From the NCBI GenBank assembly GCA_946480705.1, contig CAMLLF010000097.1:1-9539 (forward strand): 9,539 bases of DNA. The letters run 5' to 3'. Under the pieces are notes generated by a model. The model saw nothing but the letters and a program-made list of their open reading frames with translations. It did no database searches and had not been told where the DNA came from. Both the position numbers and the translations under genes were made by a program. Shown piece after piece: positions 1 to 9,539 of this stretch (the stretch's first letter is position 1; each line of letters starts with the position of its first letter). This stretch comes from an uncultured Lysobacteraceae bacterium. GTDB taxonomy: Bacteria > Pseudomonadota > Gammaproteobacteria > Xanthomonadales > Rhodanobacteraceae.

Positions 1-690
1 CAAGGTGAAATAGGTGTTGTGCACCGAGCGCTGCTTGCCGCGGCGTCCGGGTTCCGGATCGGGCGCCTCGCCGCGCTGCAGCGCCGCGATGATCCTCTTC
101 TGGCCCGGGATGATCACGAAGAACACGTTCGCCGACATGATCGTGCCGAGCACCGCGCCGGTCAGCAGGAACGCGGCGCGGCCGGCGAAGACGTGCGTCG
201 TCGCGTAGCAGAGCAGCAGCACGAGCCCGGCGACCGCGGCGCCGAGCATGTCGTCGCGATCATGGAACAGGCGGCACAGACCGTCGTAGCAGAGCCAGCC
301 GAGCACCAGGAACGCGAGCGCCAGCAGCACGGCCTGATTCGGCGTCCACACGGCGACCGCGGAATCGACGAGCCAGACCTGCGGCGAGAACAGATAGACG
401 ACGCTCAGCAGCGCGAAGCCCGACATCCACGTCGTATACGATTTCCATTTGGACCAATGCACGTCCGCCGGCAGCTCCTGCGGCGCCGGCAGGTATTTCT
501 GCTTGCGGTAGAAGCCGCCGCCGTGGACCGACCAGGATTCGCCGCAGAGATTCGGCTCGGCATCCTTCGGCGGCGCCAGGCCGCGATCGAGCGCGACGAA
601 GTAGAACGACTCGCCGATCCAGGCGATGGCCGCGACGACATGCAGCCAGCGCAGCAGGAACGTGACGCACTCGATGACGTAATCGCCCAC
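1..690 (-). CDS. puuD: PuuD-type membrane urate oxidase (urate hydroxylase), N-terminal 230 residues, cut by window edge
   Basis: Oxidises urate to 5-hydroxyisourate at the cytoplasmic membrane. Characterised family members have an integral membrane region and usually a C-terminal cytochrome c domain; only the membrane part is visible here. Family signatures seen: RWLHVVAAIAWIGESFYFV (residues 14-32), SVHGGGFYRKQKYL (54-67), HWSKWKSYTTWMSGFALL (78-95) and SVHNTYFTL (222-230) at the truncated end. Hydrophobic segments lie near 5-34, 88-103, 119-138, 148-168 and 172-195. The start is the GTG at 690: it has a GAGGG Shine-Dalgarno 6 nt upstream, lies 9 nt past the hiuH stop, and gives an N-terminus that enters the first membrane helix directly. 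Its product is the substrate of the neighbouring HiuH, so the two genes fit one pathway and are probably translationally coupled. Family assignment is firm; the cytochrome domain cannot be checked. Confidence 0.93.
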   Translation of the reverse strand, partial: MGDYVIECVTFLLRWLHVVAAIAWIGESFYFVALDRGLAPPKDAEPNLCGESWSVHGGGFYRKQKYLPAPQELPADVHWSKWKSYTTWMSGFALLSVVYLFSPQVWLVDSAVAVWTPNQAVLLALAFLVLGWLCYDGLCRLFHDRDDMLGAAVAGLVLLLCYATTHVFAGRAAFLLTGAVLGTIMSANVFFVIIPGQKRIIAALQRGEAPDPEPGRRGKQRSVHNTYFTL

Positions 691-696
691 GCGTCG

Positions 697-701
697 CCCT
701 C
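697..701 (-). promoter_or_regulatory. Shine-Dalgarno for puuD, overlapping the hiuH stop codon
   Basis: On the minus strand GAGGG sits 6 nt before the GTG at 690 and shares bases with the hiuH TGA (700-702). This supports the non-ATG start of puuD and suggests that ribosomes finishing hiuH re-initiate on puuD. Confidence 0.6.
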
Positions 702-1053
702 AGGAACCGCGGTACGTGCTGTAGGCATACGGCGAGGCGAGCAGCGGCACGTGACAGTGCGAGCTCGGGTCGGCGATGCCGACGCGCAGCGTGACGACGT
801 CGATGAAGCGCGGCTGCGGCAGCGCGATGCCCTGCGCGGCGAAGTAGTCGCCGATGCGGAAATCGAGTTCGTAGACGCCGGCCTGGAATTTGTAGTCGGC
901 CAGCAGCGGCGCGTCGCAGCGGCCGTCGGCGTTCGTCGTCGCGCGGACGAGCAGCAGCCGTGCGCCGACGGCGATGCCGTAGAGCTCGATCGCGACGCCG
1001 GCCGCGGGCTTGCCGGTCGCGGTATCCAGAACGTGCGTAGTCAGTTTTCCCAT
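700..1053 (-). CDS. hiuH: 5-hydroxyisourate hydrolase (HIUase, transthyretin-like)
   Basis: Hydrolyses 5-hydroxyisourate, the unstable product of urate oxidation, to OHCU (2-oxo-4-hydroxy-4-carboxy-5-ureidoimidazoline). The protein is 117 residues, the usual size for bacterial HIUase. It has the N-terminal signature THVLDTATGKPA (6-17), the region with R45 (NADGRC), the HCHVPLLASPYAYSTYRGS block (99-117) and the C-terminal YRGS that separates HIUases from true transthyretins. His7, Arg45, the H99/H101 pair and the terminal Ser match the known catalytic set. There is no signal peptide, so it is cytoplasmic. The start at 1053 has a strong GGAGGA Shine-Dalgarno 7 nt upstream; longer in-frame extensions have no support. 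It lies between adenine deaminase and puuD on the same strand, with only 9 nt before puuD. Transthyretin itself is excluded by YRGS and the operon context. Confidence 0.96.
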   Translation of the reverse strand: MGKLTTHVLDTATGKPAAGVAIELYGIAVGARLLLVRATTNADGRCDAPLLADYKFQAGVYELDFRIGDYFAAQGIALPQPRFIDVVTLRVGIADPSSHCHVPLLASPYAYSTYRGS

Positions 1054-1097
1054 GCGTGATTCCTCCCGTTGGCGTTGACGCGGTGCGACGACTGCCG

Positions 1098-1123
1098 CCG
1101 GCCGCGCAGGCGTGTGCGGCCGG
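1098..1123 (-). repeat. Perfect 8-bp inverted repeat in the ade-hiuH spacer
   Basis: CCGGCCGC (1098-1105) and GCGGCCGG (1116-1123) are perfect inverted copies around a 10-nt loop. They lie in the 106-bp gap between the adenine deaminase stop and the hiuH start. No T-run follows on either strand, so this is not a standard intrinsic terminator. It could be an mRNA processing or stability hairpin, or a chance product of high GC. Confidence 0.4.
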
Positions 1124-1159
1124 TTCCTCCCCGAGTACGCAGGCGCGCCGCGCTTCCCG

Positions 1160-6072
<4,913 letters not shown>

Positions 6073-6078
6073 GGGATC

Positions 6079-6269
6079 ACGTAGGTCCGCGGTGAGCCCG
6101 AAGGGCGAATCCCCGCATCGAGGTGGCCGCATTGGGCATGCGCTGGGCGAAGGAGACCGCGTGCGGCCTGGTCGAGGCAGCGCGTCGAGCCGCTGGCACC
6201 GGCACGGGCTCCGCACCGCGGAAACATGGCGATGTCGGGGGTCGCCTGAGGCTCACCGCCAACCTGCGT
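6079..6269. repeat. REP-doublet or MITE-like element with ~40-nt imperfect inverted ends, inside the xdh operon
   Basis: The left end (6079-6120) and the reverse complement of the right end (6230-6269) align. The outer 20 nt match at 17 positions and include a perfect 10-bp core, GCGGTGAGCC (6089-6098) against GGCTCACCGC (6250-6259). The inner part, beginning GGCGA and ending CATCG, matches at about 13 of 17. Each end can also fold on itself, for example GCGG..GCCC-GAA-GGGC..CCGC on the left. Between them are about 110 bp with a further 6-bp inverted pair, GGCCGC (6125-6130) and GCGGCC (6163-6168). The end type (ACGTAGGT..GCGGTGAGCC) resembles intergenic palindromic repeats common in high-GC proteobacteria, from memory. 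No transposase is present. Nearly the whole 206-bp xdhB-xdhC spacer is this element. Confidence 0.65.
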
Positions 6270-6278
6270 CGCGACGCC

Positions 6279-7145
6279 ATGGATGAACGCCTGTTTGCGC
6301 AGCTTGCGCAGTGGCTGCAGCGCGACGCCGTCGTCGTCGTCACGGTCGTCGAGACGATCGGCGCGACGCCGCGCAAGCGCGGCGCGCGCATGCTCGTCAC
6401 GTCGCACGACACGGCGTTCAGCATCGGCGGCGGGCTGGCCGAGGCGCGCACGATCGCCGCGGCGCGTGCGCAGCTCGACGCGGCTGTCGACGGCATCGAG
6501 GCGCTGACCATCGATCTCGGCGGCGGCACCGGTTCGGCCGGCATCTGCGGCGGCCGCATGCAGCTGCAGCTGCGGCGCTGGTCGGGCGAACCCGATCGCG
6601 CGGCGGCTGCCGGAGCCGCGGCACGGCTGTCCCACGGCCACGCCGTCACGCTGCCTGCCCCCGACCACGCCGTGCCGCTGCAGCCGAACCCGCGGCTGCT
6701 GATCGTCGGCGCCGGACACTGCGGCATCGCGCTCTGCGAGGCCGCGCGGCTGCTCGACTTCGACATCGCCGTGTTCGACACGCGCGCCGACTGCTTCGCC
6801 GGCGATGCATTTGCAGGCGCGACCGCGTATCGCGGCGACTACGCGCAGCTCGCGAAGGCGCTCGACACGACGCGCGCCGTCTACGCCGTGCTGCTCAATC
6901 GCGACTTCGCCGCCGACATCGCGAGCCTGCGCGAACTCTGCCGCCGCCCGCCGGCGTTCATCGGCATGATGGGCAGCCGCCGTCGCATCCGCGAAGTGCT
7001 CGATGCCCTGCCCGAGCACGCCGAAACGCTTGCGCGCCTGCAGGCGCCGGTCGGCCTCGACATCGCCGCGGAGACACCGCAGGAAATCGCGGTCAGCATT
7101 CTGGCGCAGGTCGTGCGGGAGCGAAGAACAAATAGGGGACAGTAG
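6279..7145 (+). CDS. xdhC: Xanthine dehydrogenase accessory protein XdhC
   Basis: Maturation factor that binds molybdenum cofactor, supports its sulfuration and delivers it to XdhB; it is not part of the final enzyme. It is 288 residues with two regions: an N-terminal XdhC/CoxI domain (VVVTVVETIGATPRKRGARML, about 18-39 with one internal step; IGGGLAE, 49-55) and a C-terminal Rossmann-like domain beginning LLIVGAGHCG (G144-x-G-x-x-G149) with GMMGSRRR further on. The ATG at 6279 gives the usual XdhC N-terminus. An open frame continues upstream to 6123, but that part is the repeat element. No clear Shine-Dalgarno precedes 6279, and the element ends only 9 nt before it, so native leader sequence may have been displaced. 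The last residues, RTNRGQ, come from the motif AATAGGGGACAG rather than recognisable XdhC sequence. Confidence 0.93.
   Translation: MDERLFAQLAQWLQRDAVVVVTVVETIGATPRKRGARMLVTSHDTAFSIGGGLAEARTIAAARAQLDAAVDGIEALTIDLGGGTGSAGICGGRMQLQLRRWSGEPDRAAAAGAAARLSHGHAVTLPAPDHAVPLQPNPRLLIVGAGHCGIALCEAARLLDFDIAVFDTRADCFAGDAFAGATAYRGDYAQLAKALDTTRAVYAVLLNRDFAADIASLRELCRRPPAFIGMMGSRRRIREVLDALPEHAETLARLQAPVGLDIAAETPQEIAVSILAQVVRERRTNRGQ
7131..7142 (+). repeat. AATAGGGGACAG motif forming the 3' end of xdhC
   Basis: AATAGGGGACAG resembles the outer sequence of short palindromic repeats associated with REP-type tyrosine transposases in many proteobacteria (recalled, not searched). Here it encodes the last residues of XdhC (N-R-G-Q). 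No matching inverted copy was found on the other side of the gap, so if it is a repeat end it is partial. Confidence 0.25.
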
Positions 7146-7147
7146 AC

Positions 7148-7196
7148 GGGAACCAGTGAAAAGCAACGCACACCGCTGCGGTGCCTGCCGGTTCCC
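7148..7196. terminator. Nested hairpin between convergent xdhC and the esterase-cupin gene
   Basis: GGGAACC (7148-7154) pairs with GGTTCCC (7190-7196), enclosing a tight inner hairpin CACCG-ctg-CGGTG (7171-7183). The structure starts 2 nt after the xdhC stop and ends 24 nt before the stop of the opposing gene, where a bidirectional terminator would be expected. There is no U-tract on either side, so intrinsic termination is uncertain. It may only protect 3' ends. Confidence 0.4.
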
Positions 7197-7220
7197 CCCC
7201 TGGCTGTTACCTGCTGGCCG

Positions 7221-8351
7221 CTAGTTCTTCTCCCGGATTACCCGGTAGTTGATAAGAATCACGAGGTCCGCCTCGCCCGTCTGAAACAACGCGTGGCTGC
7301 TGCCCGTGCGCGTCAGCAGCGCGTCGCCCGGTCCCACGTCGTGCGCGACGCCGTCGAGTACGTAGCGGCCGCGGCCCGACAGCACGTAGTAGATCTCGTC
7401 GTGGGTGTGGCGATGCAGACCGATGCCGGCGCCGGGCGGCAGCACGCGGCGGCGCAGCACGATATCGAGATCGGCGACGTCCGCGAACAGCGGATAGGCA
7501 ATCGTGCTGCCGCCGCCGCCGTGCGGCGAAGGCTGCGCGCGCCGGTACTCGCCGTCGCGCGCGATGCGCGAGGCGCCCGGCCGCACGGTGTCGGTGTCGT
7601 CGGGAATGCCGCAGTCGGTGTCGCGGCGCAGACGCGCGGCGTCGACCAGTCCCTGCGCGCGCAGTCCCTGGACGACGAGGCAGGCCACGGCCGCGGCGCC
7701 GCGCTGATGGAAATGCGTGTTGTCGCGCAGGTTCTGCTCCGGCACGTGCAGGTAGAACGCGCGCGACGCGTCCTCGCCGAGCCCGTCGAGCCAGCGCAGG
7801 CTCGTCATGCCGAGATCGACGAGCGCGACGCGCTCCCGGCGCGACAGCGCGCGCACGGCTTCGGCGTAAGGACCGTGCAGGTCGGTCGCACGACCGGAAA
7901 CGAAATGGCGGCGCGCGACCGGCGTCAGCAGCACGGGCGTCGCGCCGGTCCGGCGCGCGAGCTCGAGGTATTGCCGCAGCCACAGCGGAAACGCCTGCTG
8001 CGGTTCGTTGTAGCGGGCCGGATCGTCGCGCTTTTCGTCGTTGTGGCCGAACTGGATCAGCAGCAGATCGCCGCGGCGCAGGTCGCGCGCGACGTCGTAG
8101 AGCCAGCCCTGCTCGATGAAGCTGCGCGAACTGCGTCCGCTCTGCGCCCGGTTGCGGACCTCGACCGAGGCATCGAACCAGCCCGGCAATTCCTGGCCCC
8201 AGCCGCGCCGCGGCCAGCGCGCCGCATCGTATTCGCTCGCGGTGGAGTCGCCCGCGATCACGATGCGCAGCGGCGGCGCGATGCGCTGCTGCGCCGACGC
8301 CGCCGACGCGAACGCGGCAAGCACGATCCGCAGTGCGGCGCGCGCGAGCAT
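7221..8351 (-). CDS. Secreted rhamnogalacturonan acetylesterase-type SGNH hydrolase fused to a C-terminal cupin
   Basis: 376 residues in two domains after a likely Sec signal peptide (1-20, hydrophobic 9-18, cleavage ASA|QQ). The first domain (about 28-236) is an SGNH/GDSL hydrolase of the CE12 type: GDST with nucleophile S36, GWGQEL (50-55), NRAQSGRSSRSF (67-78), FGHND (101-105), and the Asp-His pair in DNTHFHQRGA (D210, H213). Family members remove acetyl groups from rhamnogalacturonan. The second domain (about 285-370) is a cupin with metal-type ligands H313, H315, E319 (HRHTHDE) and H353. A low-complexity linker (about 240-284) joins them. The ATG at 8351 is 2 nt past the kduD stop, so the gene is the end of a kduI-kduD operon and is probably translationally coupled. 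Acetylesterase activity is likely. The cupin role is unknown; a uronate-sugar or sugar-binding task would suit the context. Confidence 0.85.
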   Translation of the reverse strand: MLARAALRIVLAAFASAASAQQRIAPPLRIVIAGDSTASEYDAARWPRRGWGQELPGWFDASVEVRNRAQSGRSSRSFIEQGWLYDVARDLRRGDLLLIQFGHNDEKRDDPARYNEPQQAFPLWLRQYLELARRTGATPVLLTPVARRHFVSGRATDLHGPYAEAVRALSRRERVALVDLGMTSLRWLDGLGEDASRAFYLHVPEQNLRDNTHFHQRGAAAVACLVVQGLRAQGLVDAARLRRDTDCGIPDDTDTVRPGASRIARDGEYRRAQPSPHGGGGSTIAYPLFADVADLDIVLRRRVLPPGAGIGLHRHTHDEIYYVLSGRGRYVLDGVAHDVGPGDALLTRTGSSHALFQTGEADLVILINYRVIREKN

Positions 8352-8353
8352 GG

Positions 8354-9112
8354 CTAGCGGGCGAGCCAGCCGCCGTCGACCGGCAGCACGGCCCCGTGCA
8401 CGTAGTCGGCCGCGCGCGAGGCGAGGAACACGGCGGCACCGCCGAGATCGGCCGGATCGCCCCAGCGTCCGGCCGGAATCCGCGCGAGGATGTCGCGGTT
8501 GCGCTGCTGGTCGGCGCGCAGCGCGCTCGTGTTCGCCGTCGCGAAATAGCCTGGCGCGATCGCGTTCACGTTGATGCCCTGCGCCGCCCATTCGTTGGCG
8601 AGCAGGCGCGTCAGGCCGAGGAGTCCACTTTTGCTCGCGGTATACGATGCGACGCGGATGCCGCCCTGGAACGACAGCATCGAGGCGATGTTGATGATCT
8701 TGCCGCCCTGCCCGGCCGCGACGCAGTGGCGCGCGAACGCCTGGGCCAGGAAGAACGCGGACTTCAGGTTCACGCCGAGCACGGCGTCCCAGTCGTCCTC
8801 GCTGAAATCGAGCGCGGCGTTGCGGCGGATCGTGCCCGCATTGTTCACGAGTATGTCGGCGCGGCCGAGCCGCTCGACGGCCGTCGCGACGGCGCCGCCC
8901 AGCGCGGCGACGTCGTCGAGTCCGGTTTCGACCCAACTGAGCCGGCGCCCCGCCGCGGCGACGGCCGCGGCGGTCTCGTCGGGTGCGGAGCGGCCGATCG
9001 CGGCGATGTCGGCGCCGGCCTGCGCGAGTGCGATCGCGATGGCCTGGCCGAGGCCGGTGTTCGCGCCGGTCACGAGCGCGACGCGGCCGGCGAGGTCGAA
9101 CGGATGGGTCAT
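8354..9112 (-). CDS. kduD: 2-dehydro-3-deoxy-D-gluconate 5-dehydrogenase (KduD), short-chain dehydrogenase
   Basis: Cytoplasmic NAD(H)-dependent reductase that converts 2,5-diketo-3-deoxygluconate to 2-keto-3-deoxygluconate, the step after KduI in pectin and unsaturated-uronate breakdown. 252 residues, the family length. Rossmann motif TGANTGLG (15-22), NNAG (90-93), and the catalytic tetrad N115, S144, Y157, K161. Strong KduD signatures: GKIINIASMLSFQGGIRV (137-154), the LANEWAAQGINVNAIAPGY stretch, IPAGRWGDPADL and the C-terminal VDGGWLAR. One departure from the family: the usual A-D-L segment before helix 4, where the Asp commonly contacts the adenine of the cofactor, reads T-G-L (63-65). 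The ATG at 9112 is the only start consistent with the KduD N-terminus; only a weak GAG precedes it. A 167-bp spacer separates it from kduI. Confidence 0.95.
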   Translation of the reverse strand: MTHPFDLAGRVALVTGANTGLGQAIAIALAQAGADIAAIGRSAPDETAAAVAAAGRRLSWVETGLDDVAALGGAVATAVERLGRADILVNNAGTIRRNAALDFSEDDWDAVLGVNLKSAFFLAQAFARHCVAAGQGGKIINIASMLSFQGGIRVASYTASKSGLLGLTRLLANEWAAQGINVNAIAPGYFATANTSALRADQQRNRDILARIPAGRWGDPADLGGAAVFLASRAADYVHGAVLPVDGGWLAR

Positions 9113-9164
9113 AGGTGTCTCACGTCGAGTTGTTCCGTCAGCAGGAAAACCCCTGAACACGTGC

Positions 9165-9199
9165 GGCCGTGGAGCCCCCATGAAATCAAGGGGGCGGCC
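9165..9199 (-). repeat. Bulged GC-rich hairpin in the kduI-kduD spacer
   Basis: GCCCCC (9174-9179) pairs with GGGGGC (9190-9195) around a 10-nt A/T-rich loop. A further stem, GGCCG (9165-9169) with CGGCC (9195-9199), can stack on it across a bulge. It sits in the 167-bp spacer between kduI and kduD, which holds no convincing ORF. No T-run follows on the minus strand, so an mRNA-processing or attenuating hairpin is more likely than a terminator. It may also be a dispersed repeat. Confidence 0.4.
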
Positions 9200-9279
9200 A
9201 GTCGTTCGCAACGCGGAAGGCTGGCGGGGTTGTGGAGGAATGCAGCACGAACCCGAGCGACGCCGCAGAGGCCGCCGAG

Positions 9280-9539
9280 CTATTTCAGCTGACAAATATC
9301 AAGCACGGCCATGTCGGTGTAGTCGAGGTTCTCGCCGCCCATCGCCCAGATGAAGCCGTAGTTCGCCGTGCCCGAGCCCATGTGGATCGACCACGGCGGC
9401 GAGACCACGGCCTCGTGGTTCGCGACGACGAGATGTCGCGCGGCATCGGGCTCGCCCATGAAGTGGAACACGCGGTCGTTCGCGCCGAGATCGAAATAGA
9501 AATAGACCTCGCTGCGGCGGTCGTGCAGGTGCGGCGGCA
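9280..9539 (-). CDS. kduI: 5-dehydro-4-deoxy-D-glucuronate isomerase (KduI), C-terminal part, cut by window edge
   Basis: Cytoplasmic metal-dependent isomerase converting 5-keto-4-deoxyuronate to 2,5-diketo-3-deoxygluconate, the substrate of KduD. About 85 C-terminal residues are visible; the family is about 278 residues, so the start lies beyond 9539. Metal ligands are visible as HLHDRRSE (H-x-H-x4-E, matching E. coli H196, H198, E203) and the His in [11 protein letters not shown], which falls exactly 42 residues after the Glu, as E. coli H245 does. [15 protein letters not shown], and [16 protein letters not shown] are further KduI hallmarks. The frame is open to the window edge. It is upstream of kduD on the same strand, so the two sequential enzymes probably share a transcript. 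Confidence 0.96.
   Translation of the reverse strand, partial: PPHLHDRRSEVYFYFDLGANDRVFHFMGEPDAARHLVVANHEAVVSPPWSIHMGSGTANYGFIWAMGGENLDYTDMAVLDICQLK

Noticed and set aside
19..1059. 346-codon plus-strand open frame over puuD and hiuH
   Set aside because: Low-complexity Arg/Ala/Glu-rich translation opposite two clear genes; no family features.
1098..1123. Intrinsic terminator after the adenine deaminase gene
   Set aside because: The 8-bp stem is perfect but no T-run follows, and hiuH downstream belongs to the same pathway; kept only as an inverted repeat.
6123..6278. Longer XdhC starting at GTG 6123
   Set aside because: The added 52 codons are entirely repeat-element sequence, and family N-termini match the ATG at 6279.
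8357..8936. N-terminal extension of the esterase-cupin frame to 571 codons
   Set aside because: This part is an alternative frame of kduD; the signal peptide begins at the ATG at 8351.
9113..9295. Extension of the kduD frame upstream to 9295
   Set aside because: KduD homologues start at the MTHPFDL-like N-terminus. The extra residues are encoded by a structured spacer and overlap kduI.

Overview
The window is GC-rich DNA (about two thirds G+C or more by eye) from a probably Gram-negative bacterium. Tight gene packing, separate xdhA/xdhB/xdhC genes, a PuuD-type urate oxidase and a pectin-sugar cluster would suit a Xanthomonadales-like or related high-GC gammaproteobacterium. That placement is an impression, not a demonstration. 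Nine protein genes cover almost all of the window; no tRNA, rRNA, CRISPR array, prophage gene or transposase gene was seen.

Left part (1-7145): two divergent purine-catabolism transcription units. Leftward, an adenine deaminase (1160-2197), 5-hydroxyisourate hydrolase (700-1053) and the first 230 codons of the membrane urate oxidase PuuD (1-690, running off the window). Rightward, xdhA (2327-3760), xdhB (3757-6072, ATGA overlap) and the XDH maturation factor xdhC (6279-7145). Together they can take adenine to hypoxanthine, then xanthine, urate, 5-hydroxyisourate and OHCU. The OHCU decarboxylase gene is not in the window. The two units share a 129-bp divergent control region (2198-2326). It holds a candidate promoter so close to xdhA that the mRNA could be leaderless, and a 6-bp dyad.

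Between xdhB and xdhC lies a compact repeat element (about 6079-6269). Its ends are imperfect inverted repeats of about 40 nt, matching at 17 of 20 in the outer part and including a perfect 10-bp core, and each end can itself fold into a hairpin. It looks like a REP-type doublet or small MITE that landed inside the operon and now supplies most of the xdhB-xdhC spacer.

Right part (7221-9539): a leftward pectin/uronate unit, read as kduI (partial, 9280-9539), kduD (8354-9112), then a secreted two-domain protein (7221-8351) made of a rhamnogalacturonan-acetylesterase-type SGNH hydrolase joined to a C-terminal cupin. KduI and KduD act in the cytoplasm on the keto-uronates released from pectin; the esterase probably removes acetyl groups from rhamnogalacturonan outside the cytoplasm. 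This unit converges on xdhC across a 75-bp gap that contains a nested hairpin.

Most of the window is ordinary metabolism. The points worth a second look are the repeat element inside the xdh operon, the esterase-cupin fusion, the possible leaderless xdhA start, and the altered 3' end of xdhC.
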